Part shown: piece after piece, positions 8,029 through 16,722 of the stretch | How the letters are laid out: each line of letters starts with the position of its first letter | Numbering within the stretch: position 1 is the stretch's first letter | DNA from: an uncultured Pseudomonadota bacterium | Lineage (GTDB): Bacteria; Myxococcota_A; UBA796; GCA-2862545 | Assembly: GCA_913061235.1 (NCBI GenBank) | Contig: CAJXTB010000012.1 | Coordinates: 144,744 to 208,743 of the forward strand | DNA: 64,000 nucleotides | Direction of reading: 5' to 3' | Made by a program: the position numbers and the translations under genes | Notes under the pieces: model-generated | The model's database searches: none | Told to the model about the DNA's origin: nothing | The model's input: only the letters and a program-made list of their open reading frames with translations

Positions 8029-8579
8029 GCATTGAGTTCTTCTACGACGTTGTCTCGCCGTACACCTACTTGGCCATGACCCAGATGGCCCGCATTGCCC
8101 AAGAGGCGGAGACCGAGGTCCGCTGGCGTCCCTTCTACTTAGGCGCCGTGTTCAAAGCGACGGGCAACGCACCACCGGCACTGGTGCCCGCCCGTGGGCA
8201 GTACATGCTCAAGGATCTGTATCGCTGGGCCGGCTCATACGGAACCGACTTCAACTTTCCGTCCATCTTCCCAGCGAACAGCCTGCTCGCCATGCGTGCG
8301 CTGACCTTGCTTCCCGAGGGTGAGCGCGAGGCTCCGTCCCTAGCAATCGGCAGGGCATACTGGGTAGACGGCCGAGACCCCTCCGACCCAGGCCTCATTG
8401 CTGAGCACGTCGGTCAGGACATTGTAGACCGTGCTCGCGAAGCCAAAGACACCTTGCGCGAGTCGACGGATGAAGCCGTCAGCCGCGGTGCCTTTGGTGC
8501 CCCAACGTTCTTTGTGAACGGCAAGATGTACTTCGGAAATGACCGCCTGCACTTCGTTGTGCGTGCTGCGAAGTCTTAG
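8025..8579 (+). CDS. 2-hydroxychromene-2-carboxylate isomerase / DsbA-family protein
   Basis: 184 residues, the normal length for HCCA isomerases, which have a kappa-class GST/DsbA thioredoxin fold. The N-terminus IEFFYDVVSPYTYLA puts Ser11 where the glutathione-activating serine sits in this family. FGAPTFFVNGKMYFG near the C-terminus is the cis-proline loop (GxPTFFVNG) and the end of the fold. Family members act in naphthalene-type ring degradation, but most homologues outside those pathways have unknown substrates, and no aromatic-degradation genes are nearby. Translationally coupled to the SecD-head-like gene, and convergent with the next gene with a few bases shared at the stops. Confidence 0.9.
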   Translation: MSIEFFYDVVSPYTYLAMTQMARIAQEAETEVRWRPFYLGAVFKATGNAPPALVPARGQYMLKDLYRWAGSYGTDFNFPSIFPANSLLAMRALTLLPEGEREAPSLAIGRAYWVDGRDPSDPGLIAEHVGQDIVDRAREAKDTLRESTDEAVSRGAFGAPTFFVNGKMYFGNDRLHFVVRAAKS

Positions 8580-9100
8580 GCGAACGCGACCTCGGCAACC
8601 GTGGTCGCTCGATGCAGCCACGTTTTTGTGCCCTCCACCGCGTCTAGCTCCAGCTCCTTTGCGGACTGGGCGTGGCGGTGCAGGAATAGGGCGCGAGTGG
8701 TGTGTGCCGTGAGAATGCTCGGGCGGATGCGTGGCGTAAACACGACTTCGTCGGTGTAGCAGACCCGGTGCTTGCCAGATGGCTGGACTCTGTGGGTGTG
8801 CTGAAACGCGCTGTATAGAAGGTTGGTGGACGAGTCTTGGTACGACGTGATGGGCGTGCTCGCGTCAATGCTCATGGGCCACGGGATAGTCAGCAGGCCG
8901 AGTGGGCCTCCGAGCCTGGCTGCGAAGCGCTGTGGAGCGTCACCGCGCATGGCGCGTGCCAGAGCGTCTGGGTCGGGTACCGTCAGCGTGAAGTACGGGG
9001 TGAACTCTCGCAGCAGAGCGGCGGGGTCGGTCTTGGCGTTCCACACCTGCTCTGGGGTTGCCATGTAGGTTGAGCGTACCGTCAACGACCACTGTGCCAT
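8576..9100 (-). CDS. SRPBCC-like (START-type) protein
   Basis: 174 residues. The N-terminus (WSLTVRSTYMATPEQVWNAK) resembles the first strand and helix of SRPBCC ligand-binding proteins, and the C-terminal ALFLHRHAQSAKELELDA resembles the long terminal helix of that helix-grip fold. No catalytic residues can be assigned; members bind lipids, polyketides or sterols. A GAGG lies about 7 bases before the ATG at 9100. The stop codon overlaps the stop of the convergent HCCA isomerase gene by three bases. The function is open. Confidence 0.75.
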   Translation of the reverse strand: MAQWSLTVRSTYMATPEQVWNAKTDPAALLREFTPYFTLTVPDPDALARAMRGDAPQRFAARLGGPLGLLTIPWPMSIDASTPITSYQDSSTNLLYSAFQHTHRVQPSGKHRVCYTDEVVFTPRIRPSILTAHTTRALFLHRHAQSAKELELDAVEGTKTWLHRATTVAEVAFA

Positions 9101-9166
9101 CGTGCACCTCCTCTACGAACGTATCCTACGAGCCGAAACCGGGAGCCTCGGATACCGGCAACTCCT

Positions 9167-9541
9167 ATGCGCATCCTCGTCTGCTTTCTTCATGGAGTCA
9201 TCGCCCTCATCATGGGCGCTGCTGTGTTGATCACAGCGGTTCAGTTTCGCGCGAATATGGCGTGGGAACTTGGATTTTACGACGCGGTGTCCCCGTCAAC
9301 GACCGCGGGACTCATCGTGGTTCCGATCATGGTCGCGCTGTCGATTGTTCAGGCGGTCTCTGCGGTTGGATGGCTGTACCGAAGACGCGGCTCGGGCTTT
9401 GCCTTGATGGGCCTGTCCATCTTCTACGGATTCATCACTCCAGCCCCGTTTCGTTGGCTGCTGTTCGCCTGCGTATTCAGTGTGGGGACAGAGCTGTGGC
9501 TGCAAGCCCGTCCGCCGGCACCGGTCGCGCCTGCGGTGTGA
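9167..9541 (+). CDS. small multi-pass membrane protein
   Basis: A 124-residue, strongly hydrophobic protein with four likely transmembrane helices (about 5-27, 43-67, 78-92 and 95-112) and a short Pro/Ala-rich tail. The basic loop YRRRG between helices 2 and 3 suggests orientation. No family recognised. The 3' end overlaps that of the convergent PH-domain gene by 65 bp; both frames look genuine because each has its own composition and a sensible N-terminus. No clear Shine-Dalgarno sequence precedes the ATG at 9167. Confidence 0.7.
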   Translation: MRILVCFLHGVIALIMGAAVLITAVQFRANMAWELGFYDAVSPSTTAGLIVVPIMVALSIVQAVSAVGWLYRRRGSGFALMGLSIFYGFITPAPFRWLLFACVFSVGTELWLQARPPAPVAPAV

Positions 9542-11021
9542 GCGTGTCCACCAAGTGACGCGCCTCGGCCGTGGCCAGCAGCGGAAGGTCCACGCGTGAG
9601 CCAGCAACGCGAACCACGACCTTAGCCAGGTCCCAACGTCGTAAGATGGGCCCTTGGCGAAGGGTTATGGACTGAATCTTCTTGCGCGACACCACGTGGG
9701 TTCGGCGGTTGAGGTAGCCCGACCGCGCGATGATGAGGTGCTCGGTGACTCGCCAACCTTGGTGACGATGGTCGAACCAGGCGAACAACACGTCGATGAT
9801 GGGTGCAATCAGCAAGAAGACCCACGCCCAGCCGCCGAACCACAGCCCAATGACCGTACCGATGATGAGTCCTTCAACGATGGCACTCAAGACCCCGCGG
9901 CGTAAGGCTCGGGGGTGGGGCGGCTGGAGCTCGGAGCCCCAGACGGTGTCGGCGTGGGGGATGACTTCGGCCAGGAGTGCGCCGATGTCATCGGTCTCGA
10001 CGACGGGGATGATGGCTTCGGCAGAGGCTGTACCGCCGTCTCCCACGTGTGCGGCAGCGGTCTCCACGTGGATGGACGCGAACTGTAACAGACGCTTTGA
10101 CCATGGCTGACGTACGGTCGCGAGCTGAACTTTGGACAGCTGCAGCTGGATACGACGCTTGGTCAATAGGCCTTGCGAGGCGACCAGTCTGCCGTCCGAC
10201 ACAGTGAGTGTGAACCTCCAGAAACGTTGAACCGCGCCCGCTATTGCCACCAAGAACAGGCCCGAGACAAAGGCAACGACTGCCGCGGCTCCACCAACGC
10301 GGCCGATCAAGCTTGGAACGCGCTCGTATTGCTCGGGGTCGAGGAACTGAAGCGCCTCCATTCCTAGACCCACGGCAATGGCGATTCCCGCTCCGAGTCG
10401 CAGTCCGGTGGCTCCGTAGCGAAGAAGGTCACTAAGGTCTGCGCTCGACAAGACCTTCGCCTTCTCTTCGTCGTCTGTGGAGGGGCTTGAGCCTGCCCGC
10501 GCGGCGTCGAGCAGGCCCAACAACCGCTCGCCTTCCTCCTCAGAGAGTGCCGAGAGCAAGCCTTCTACTTCACGGCCCGACGCGGTCTCCACGCGCAGCT
10601 CCACCAAGCCGAGCAGCTTGTGAAGGGGGTTGCGGACCAGCTCGGTGTTTTGAATACGGCTCGGGTCTAGCGCGCGATTCTGACGGTTCAGCAGACCCGA
10701 ACGCATCTCTAGACGCCCGTGTACGACCCGATAGCGCAGCGTGAGAAAGTGTAGGACGGTACTCCACACTGCCATGCCGAAGAACAGTGCGGCAATGAAC
10801 AGGATGGCTACACTGTCTCGGCGTCCGCCAATGGCGAATGCAGCGAGCAAGGGCCACGTGCCGCGTAGGGTTCGCCAGGTGCGAGGAGCCAAGTTCGCGA
10901 CGAGCGACAGCGGATGTAGGCCCCGCCATTCGCTGTCGATGACCTCCTCTTCAGTGGGGTCGTCGTTGGCGGGTAGGACCTCTTCTGTGGGGTCGTCTTC
11001 TGCGAGTTCGTAGGAGGTCAC
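9477..11021 (-). CDS. PH domain-containing membrane protein (YdbT-like)
   Basis: 514 residues from a GTG whose first bases overlap the preceding stop (GTGA). After an acidic N-terminal 30 residues there are repeated units of paired transmembrane helices (about 55-95, 205-265, 380-410), each followed by a bacterial PH (bPH_2, former DUF304) domain. Each PH unit has the typical pattern: strand VSDGRLVASQGLLTKRR or TEHLIIARSGYLNRRT, then helix KIQSI. This matches the large YdbT-type partner of YdbS. In Bacillus such pairs are linked to resistance to antimicrobial compounds; the role here is unknown. Last gene of the operon that starts with the kinase at 14913. Confidence 0.88.
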   Translation of the reverse strand: MTSYELAEDDPTEEVLPANDDPTEEEVIDSEWRGLHPLSLVANLAPRTWRTLRGTWPLLAAFAIGGRRDSVAILFIAALFFGMAVWSTVLHFLTLRYRVVHGRLEMRSGLLNRQNRALDPSRIQNTELVRNPLHKLLGLVELRVETASGREVEGLLSALSEEEGERLLGLLDAARAGSSPSTDDEEKAKVLSSADLSDLLRYGATGLRLGAGIAIAVGLGMEALQFLDPEQYERVPSLIGRVGGAAAVVAFVSGLFLVAIAGAVQRFWRFTLTVSDGRLVASQGLLTKRRIQLQLSKVQLATVRQPWSKRLLQFASIHVETAAAHVGDGGTASAEAIIPVVETDDIGALLAEVIPHADTVWGSELQPPHPRALRRGVLSAIVEGLIIGTVIGLWFGGWAWVFLLIAPIIDVLFAWFDHRHQGWRVTEHLIIARSGYLNRRTHVVSRKKIQSITLRQGPILRRWDLAKVVVRVAGSRVDLPLLATAEARHLVDTLTPQARPVPADGLAATALSPH

Positions 11022-11500
11022 AGCCCGTCGTCCCCGCCGCCTCGCTCGACCAATGCATCGCGCAGTGCTTCGGCGTCTTCCAGGTCCAAGCCGGGAATGG
11101 TTCCGTCAGCGCCTACTCCGGCGGCGGTAAACACATGCACGCGGGCCAGGCCGAAAGACTGCTCTAGGATTCCTTGGTGCGTGTCTACGTGCTGAACACG
11201 GCTGTACGGAATGGAGGTTAGGCGCCGTAACAACACACCGCGCTCAATGAGGATGTCGTCTTCCCGCAGCAAATAGCGCCAGCGGTCAAAGGACAGGCTC
11301 GGCATCCACAGCGCGAGAATGAGCTGGATGAAAGCGAACAGGCTTCCGACGACAGCACCGATCACCAACGTGCTGAAGGTGGTGACCATGATGGCGAGAC
11401 CAATGGACAGCGGAACCTGGAACAGCATCCAGCGCAACGCAGCCTGTAGGTGAAACAACCAGCGGGCGCTCGGGTCGAGTCGCTGCCACTCCTCGCTCAA
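11018..11500 (-). CDS. PH domain-containing membrane protein (YdbS-like)
   Basis: 160 residues from the TTG at 11500, which overlaps the kinase stop (TTGA) behind GGGAG; an ATG at 11533 would add 11 residues but has no Shine-Dalgarno sequence and would overlap the kinase by 37 bp. Two transmembrane helices (about 20-65) are followed by one bPH_2 domain (LREDDILIERGVLLRRLTSI, then PYSRVQHVDTHQGILEQSFGL). This is the usual organisation of YdbS, which works with the adjacent YdbT-like protein. The acidic, Gly-rich C-terminus runs into the next gene through a GTGA overlap. Chaining to a kinase gene suggests a regulated membrane complex, by context only. Confidence 0.87.
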   Translation of the reverse strand: MSEEWQRLDPSARWLFHLQAALRWMLFQVPLSIGLAIMVTTFSTLVIGAVVGSLFAFIQLILALWMPSLSFDRWRYLLREDDILIERGVLLRRLTSIPYSRVQHVDTHQGILEQSFGLARVHVFTAAGVGADGTIPGLDLEDAEALRDALVERGGGDDGL

Positions 11501-14500
11501 AGCTCGACTCCCATGCGAATCTGACGTGCCCATGGGTGCACACGAAGTGCGGCTTGGTCAGTGTCATTGAGTCGGTCAGCGAGCTGGTTGAGCGTCTTGG
11601 CCGCGCTTCGCCACAGTTCCTTGGCGGCCTCTTCTTCTCCGTGGGACTCCGACCAGATGGCCTTAGCGATGGTCTCCTCGAGCTGGAGCACGGGGACCGG
11701 CTGCTGGTCCAGGAATCCGCGGACTGGATTGAAGATTCCAGACGGATTGTAGTTGCGAGCCAAGCTGCGTGCACACCACACACAGGCTTCGGCTTGTGCG
11801 GTGATATCGCCGGTACCAATCAACCCCAAGATGGCGCCGCGGAACATCTCACGGGCTTCGGTGTGGTCTCCCAAGCGCCACAGGGTCTCGGCCAGTCGGG
11901 CGCGTGCCTGTTCGGCGGGCACAATGAGGGATGCCGTCGTCGCACGTCGCTGGGCTTGTTGTAGCAATCCAGCCGCTTCGGACAGATGGCCGGATGCCAG
12001 GGCGATTTCGCCTTGAACCAACATGGCTTGTAGGCGTAGGTGGAGATGGTCACCGCGCTGGGTGGCAGCCTCAAGCTCGTCTACACACTCTTGGGCCCGA
12101 CCCAAGCGGAACAGCACCATCTCGCACTGTGCGGCGTTGAGGAGAAGCTGAACATGCAGGGAGGATGCCTGGCTCTTTCGCGCTTCTGGAATGCGCTTGT
12201 ACAGGATGGCCAGCGCTTCGCTGATTCGGCCTTGTAGTCGTAGAACGCGGGTCCACAGGGACAGGGCTCGCCAGTGACCGGGCTGGTCGCCGATTCGCTG
12301 GAAGGTCTCCATCGCCTGCTTGGCGTCGCGTTCGGCGTTGACCATATCGCCCCAGGAGTACAGCAAGGTGCCTCGTCCCAGCAGTGCGTAGCCAATGGCC
12401 AGCGGGTCGTTCGCTTCGTTGGCAATCTGGCGTGAGCACTCGAACCACTCGCCGGCGGAGCGGGGCTTGCCCGACCAAATACAGCCATAGCCGAGCTGAT
12501 AGGCGATAGACGCGCTGACTCGTGGCGCGACGTTCTCAGGGCCACGTTCCCAGGCAGCCAAGAGGGTCTTGTGGAACTTGGGGTAGTGGCCGATGACCCA
12601 GTGCAGCGTGGCGCGCGCCAAGTCACTGCGGGCTGCGCGATTGGGGTGAAATCCGAGCTCTTCGACGCGGTCTAGAGAGCGTACAATGGACGGATCGGTT
12701 GGGCGAACCATCAGCATGGCGTTCGCGTGGAGCAAGTGTAGCTCGGCTTCGTCATCCGCTGAGATACCGGCCTTTGCCAACAATGGGAGCACCTGAGCGG
12801 TGACGTCTGCAGCGAGAATCGGCTCGCCCACCTCCATGTACCGGCGTGCACACGGAATGGCGCGCTCGGCCGCTTCCGTCAGCCGGTTGTCTGCGATGAG
12901 CAGGCGAATTCGCTCTGGAGTAGGTGTGGCTCCTATGAGGCCATTAGCTAGGAAGTTTGCAAGGTATCGCTTGCGTAGCGGAGTGATGGCCTCTAGCAGG
13001 ACGTGCTTGGCGAGCGGACGGCTCAAGATGGCTCGTGTGCTGCCGAGGGACTCCACACGGCACACCCAGCCGCGGCGCTCCAAATGGTCGAGGCTCACGC
13101 CAAGCTCGAGCTCAGAACGTCCGAGTGCTCCGCCTAGAAGAACGAGCTTGAGTGGCTCGCCAGCGACGGCGAGGGTCTCCAGAATGCGCCGGTCGTCAAC
13201 CGCGAGCTGATCGATGCTGTGCTGGACTTGCCGTAGAGCGGTTCGCGGAATGCTTGGCGGTTCACCTTCAACCCAGTCAATGCGGTTGCCCTCGTTGCCC
13301 TGCACCTGAAGGACGCCGCCGTCTAGAAGGGCCCGAACGACCGCTTCGATGTAGTCGGGCTGCCCGCCGCTGGCATCGTGAATGAGCTGGGACAGACGTA
13401 GGGAAGGGGGGCGTCGGTGCAGCATACCGGCAACAGCCAGCGATACGTCACGCACCGCCAGAGGCTCCAGCATCACGATGGTGGGGTCCACAATGTGCGA
13501 GCGGATTTCCGACTTGGGGTCGGCAAGCTCGATGTCGGAGCTGACCAAGAAGCGAACGTCCGTGGACGACTTCTTTGCGGACGCCGCCATGGATGAGACG
13601 ACCTTGAGCACCACTGGGTCTGCACGATGAATGTCTTGCACAACGATTAGGACCGCGTGCGATGCTGCAGCTGCCCTGCATTGGGCGATGGTGTAGCAGC
13701 CGCGAATCAGCTGCTGACGAAAGTCCGGGTCCGACAGGCGTCCGCCGTCAGTTGCCTTACGCAGTCGTGCTGTTGCCGCCATGGCCTCGGGGTAGGACTT
13801 GGGGTCGAGCGACTCGCCAATCTTCGACATCATGGCTGCGAACGACTGGATGCCACGACGCCGAGCCATGGTGCATGTGTAGACCTGAAGCGGCCAGCGA
13901 GCGGCGTCTTGGGCGACGGCTTGGACGAACTTTAGGCGGCCACTGCCGTCAGCGCCGACCACAGCCACGATGCCACCGGGGTCCTTGGTCTCCAGGGCGA
14001 GCTCGACGTTGCGTGTCTCGGTGTAGCGCTGGAGTGGACGCGAGGTTCGTACTGTGAACTCGCGGTGTCCAATGTCTGTTGCCCCACCCCGGAGGCGACG
14101 CAGGGCCTTGGCCACGGCATTTGCGGTCTGGTAGCGGTCGTCCGGCTTCTTCTCCAGAAGCCTGAGCACGACGTCCTCGACCTTCTCAGGGATGGCTGGA
14201 ACCAAGTCTCTGGGGTTGGGGGGCTTGGAATGCACATGCTTGCGGGCGAGCATGTGGGGGTCGTCGTCGTCAAAGGGGCGACGGCCGGTCAGCAAGCGGT
14301 ACAGCAGCACGCCAAAGCTGTACAGGTCCGACCGCGCATCGACCTCGCCTCCGCTGATTTGCTCGGGTGCTGCGTAGGCGAATGTGCCCAGGAACTCGCC
14401 ATCGGCGGTTAGGCGTTCCATTGGGTCAAGCAGGTGAACGGCACCGAAATCGACCAGCTTCACCCGGCCGTCAGGGAGAATAACTACGTTGCTGCTCTTG

Positions 14501-14913
14501 ATGTCCCGATGGACCAGGCCGCGCTCGTGTACGTAAGCCAGAGCATCGGCGAGCATGGTGCCGTAGCGCAGGACCTCTCGGGTTCGGTCTGGTGTGCCAG
14601 GACGACCCATGTCTTTCGCTGCCTTCTGCAACGGAACACCGTCGAGCAGCTCCATGGAAATCCATGGCTTGTCGTTGTGAAAACCGTACTCGAACACACG
14701 CACAATACTGATGTGGTTGAGGCGCGTCATAGCCTCGTATTCCCGGTTGAAGCGGGGAAGTACGGGTCCGGGGTAGGTCAGAAGTTTGAGAGCAAGGCGT
14801 TCGCCGCTTGCCGGTTCAACAACCTCGAAGACCTCGGACATTCCGCCACAGGCAATCGATCGAACAACGCGGTAGCGTCCGATATGCTCTGGCATGGACG
14901 ACGGTACTGACAC
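11497..14913 (-). CDS. PknK-like Ser/Thr kinase with ATPase and helical-repeat regulatory region
   Basis: 1138 residues with no transmembrane helix, so cytoplasmic. Residues 10-275 are a Hanks-type kinase: Lys43 (ALK), catalytic Asp137 in HRDIKSSN, DFG at 155, APEQ after the activation loop. The glycine loop is unusual (ACGGMSEV). Residues about 310-600 look like an AAA/STAND ATPase with Walker B-like LIVVQD, but Walker A is broken: GADGSGRLK has Arg and Leu where Lys and Ser/Thr are expected. Residues about 650-1138 are helical, TPR-like repeats. The architecture matches the predicted-ATPase STK/PknK group abundant in myxobacteria. GTG start at 14913, or ATG at 14895. First gene of an operon with the two PH-domain proteins. 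Confidence 0.92.
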   Translation of the reverse strand: MSVPSSMPEHIGRYRVVRSIACGGMSEVFEVVEPASGERLALKLLTYPGPVLPRFNREYEAMTRLNHISIVRVFEYGFHNDKPWISMELLDGVPLQKAAKDMGRPGTPDRTREVLRYGTMLADALAYVHERGLVHRDIKSSNVVILPDGRVKLVDFGAVHLLDPMERLTADGEFLGTFAYAAPEQISGGEVDARSDLYSFGVLLYRLLTGRRPFDDDDPHMLARKHVHSKPPNPRDLVPAIPEKVEDVVLRLLEKKPDDRYQTANAVAKALRRLRGGATDIGHREFTVRTSRPLQRYTETRNVELALETKDPGGIVAVVGADGSGRLKFVQAVAQDAARWPLQVYTCTMARRRGIQSFAAMMSKIGESLDPKSYPEAMAATARLRKATDGGRLSDPDFRQQLIRGCYTIAQCRAAAASHAVLIVVQDIHRADPVVLKVVSSMAASAKKSSTDVRFLVSSDIELADPKSEIRSHIVDPTIVMLEPLAVRDVSLAVAGMLHRRPPSLRLSQLIHDASGGQPDYIEAVVRALLDGGVLQVQGNEGNRIDWVEGEPPSIPRTALRQVQHSIDQLAVDDRRILETLAVAGEPLKLVLLGGALGRSELELGVSLDHLERRGWVCRVESLGSTRAILSRPLAKHVLLEAITPLRKRYLANFLANGLIGATPTPERIRLLIADNRLTEAAERAIPCARRYMEVGEPILAADVTAQVLPLLAKAGISADDEAELHLLHANAMLMVRPTDPSIVRSLDRVEELGFHPNRAARSDLARATLHWVIGHYPKFHKTLLAAWERGPENVAPRVSASIAYQLGYGCIWSGKPRSAGEWFECSRQIANEANDPLAIGYALLGRGTLLYSWGDMVNAERDAKQAMETFQRIGDQPGHWRALSLWTRVLRLQGRISEALAILYKRIPEARKSQASSLHVQLLLNAAQCEMVLFRLGRAQECVDELEAATQRGDHLHLRLQAMLVQGEIALASGHLSEAAGLLQQAQRRATTASLIVPAEQARARLAETLWRLGDHTEAREMFRGAILGLIGTGDITAQAEACVWCARSLARNYNPSGIFNPVRGFLDQQPVPVLQLEETIAKAIWSESHGEEEAAKELWRSAAKTLNQLADRLNDTDQAALRVHPWARQIRMGVEL

Positions 14914-14964
14914 GTGGGTAGTGTAGCAGCCTTGCTAGACGTGCTCCACTCGGTCAGTAAAGGA

Positions 14965-15795
14965 CTACGTCGATGCACCGCTCGTTGGGCTGAGTGCTGC
15001 GCTCAACACGCCTAGATCGGGGTCTCCGGTCGTGTTGTGATCAATCCCCAACGCGGCACGCAGGTCGCTGTCCATGAGGTGCGTGGGCCGGACGTTCGAC
15101 AGAGACGCGAACAGGTTTCCGGGAACATTGGCGTTCTTGGAAGCCAGATCAGCGATGAGCTGCTTGACCTGCTTACGCTGTAGGTTCTGCTGGGAGCCGC
15201 ACAGGTCGCACGGCAAGATTGGAAACGCTGCTAGTTCGGCGTACTTTGCGATGTCTGCCTCTGGGCAGTAGGCGAGGGGGCGAATAATGACGTTCCGTCC
15301 GTCATCGCTGCGCAGACGCGGTGGCATGGACTTGATCTGGCCTGAGTACAAGACGTTGAGCAGCAGGGTCTCAATCATGTCGTCGCGGTGGTGACCCAAG
15401 GCAATCTTGGTCGCTCCAAGCTCAACAGCGGTCTTGTACAGCGCACCGCGTCGCATGCGGGAGCACAACGAGCAGTAGGTGCGTCCCTCGGGCACTTTTT
15501 CAAGCACAACACTGTAGGTGTCCTGCATCACCATGTGGTGCTCGAATCCGTTGTCGTCACACCAATCGGAGATGACGGTCTGCTCGAATCCGGGCTGGCC
15601 TTGGTCGAGGTTGACGGCCACAAAGGACACGTCGAATGGAAGGCGCTTCTTGATGTGGCTTAGAAGCACCATCATAGCGTAGCTGTCTTTGCCGCCGGAC
15701 AAACACACCATGACGCGGTCGCCGGGCTCCAGCATGTCGTGGTCTTTGCTCGCTCGGGCGACCAAGTTCATCAGACGACGTTGTAGGCGCTCCAT
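14965..15795 (-). CDS. ttcA: tRNA 2-thiocytidine(32) synthetase TtcA-like
   Basis: 276 residues from the ATG at 15795, which follows GGAG. Residues 33-38 are the PP-loop SGGKDS that adenylates the tRNA base. Two cysteine pairs follow the TtcA pattern: CSLC (108 and 111) and CDLC (196 and 199), of which the CxxC binds the Fe-S cluster. LGHHRDDMIETLLLN is a further family signature. TtcA thiolates C32 of certain tRNAs in the cytoplasm. Slightly shorter than the E. coli enzyme (311), mainly at the ends. The C-terminal Ser/Thr-rich tail is probably disordered. Not obviously in an operon. The related TtuA/NcsA group is the main alternative. Confidence 0.93.
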   Translation of the reverse strand: MERLQRRLMNLVARASKDHDMLEPGDRVMVCLSGGKDSYAMMVLLSHIKKRLPFDVSFVAVNLDQGQPGFEQTVISDWCDDNGFEHHMVMQDTYSVVLEKVPEGRTYCSLCSRMRRGALYKTAVELGATKIALGHHRDDMIETLLLNVLYSGQIKSMPPRLRSDDGRNVIIRPLAYCPEADIAKYAELAAFPILPCDLCGSQQNLQRKQVKQLIADLASKNANVPGNLFASLSNVRPTHLMDSDLRAALGIDHNTTGDPDLGVLSAALSPTSGAST

Positions 15796-15852
15796 GGGGA
15801 CTCCGCGTGGGTGACGCCCTAGACGAGGCGGCGGCACTCATACTCAGTCCAG

Positions 15853-16638
15853 CTATCCCCCGCACGATACGGAGTTCTTGCAGCTATCCACCACCGCTTT
15901 GAGCGCGTGAAAGCCTTGCAGTAAACGGGGTCCTGGGCGTCCGAGCCAGGCCTCGGAAATGGGGATGACGCGTTGATTTTTGAGAGCGGGGACGTCTTGC
16001 CAATCCGGTCTCCGTGTCACGACGTCTACCCGGTACTTTTCGAAGGGTACGCCACACCACGCAATAACGATGGCGTCTGGGGCTAAGGCGGCTCCTTCTC
16101 CGGGCTGTAGGGGCCGGCTCTCGACATCTTCGTGGCCGAGAACGCTGACACCACCCGCGGCGTGAATGAGGTCCGTCACCCAGCTCTTCTTGCCGGGCAC
16201 GATGACGGGCTTGGGCCACCACTCCACCAAGATTTTTGGTCCTGTGGGAGTCGTAGGTGGCGTGGGAATGGCGTCAATCAGCTGCTGAGCGAGGCGTTCA
16301 CCGCGCTCGGGAACGCCGAGCAGGTCGGCGATGTCCCGGATGTCACGCCACACATCTGCGAGGGACAGCGGCTGGGGTGCGACAACATTCAGGCGCTCGT
16401 CTCGCAGGTCTTGCACGACCTTCTCGTGTCCTGGAACCGTGAGCGAGGCGATGACCAAGTCTGGCTTCAGTGCGGCCACCTTCTTTGGATCGACTCCCAA
16501 ATCGGGCCCCACGCGCGGCAGCCGTGCAACCACGTCTTCTGGGAAATCCGAGTGCTCGTCCACACCCACCAGCATGTCGGCGCAGCCGAGAGCACAGACG
16601 ATTTCAGTGTTTGAGCAGGTGGTCGTGACAATGCGCAC
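15853..16638 (-). CDS. BtuF-like cobalamin/metal-chelate binding protein
   Basis: 261 residues from the GTG at 16638, chosen because GGGGGA lies 6 bases upstream. The start resembles BtuF-type class III periplasmic binding proteins: TTTCSNTEIVCALGCADMLVG, then VGVDEHSDFP, PRVG, then KPDLVIAS, with a long spanning helix in the middle. Such proteins deliver vitamin B12 or iron chelates to an ABC importer. However, no signal peptide is visible from this start, and upstream codons (to 16710) give none either, so it may be cytoplasmic, as in some stand-alone cobalamin-binding proteins. No permease or ATPase gene is adjacent. A missed export signal remains possible. Confidence 0.82.
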   Translation of the reverse strand: MRIVTTTCSNTEIVCALGCADMLVGVDEHSDFPEDVVARLPRVGPDLGVDPKKVAALKPDLVIASLTVPGHEKVVQDLRDERLNVVAPQPLSLADVWRDIRDIADLLGVPERGERLAQQLIDAIPTPPTTPTGPKILVEWWPKPVIVPGKKSWVTDLIHAAGGVSVLGHEDVESRPLQPGEGAALAPDAIVIAWCGVPFEKYRVDVVTRRPDWQDVPALKNQRVIPISEAWLGRPGPRLLQGFHALKAVVDSCKNSVSCGG

Positions 16639-16722
16639 AGCAATCCCCCATTGGAGGGGATCGGTAACCCACGCCATGGTGACGCAGTTTCCGTTAAGAA
16701 GGTCGCACACTAGGAGTGTCCC

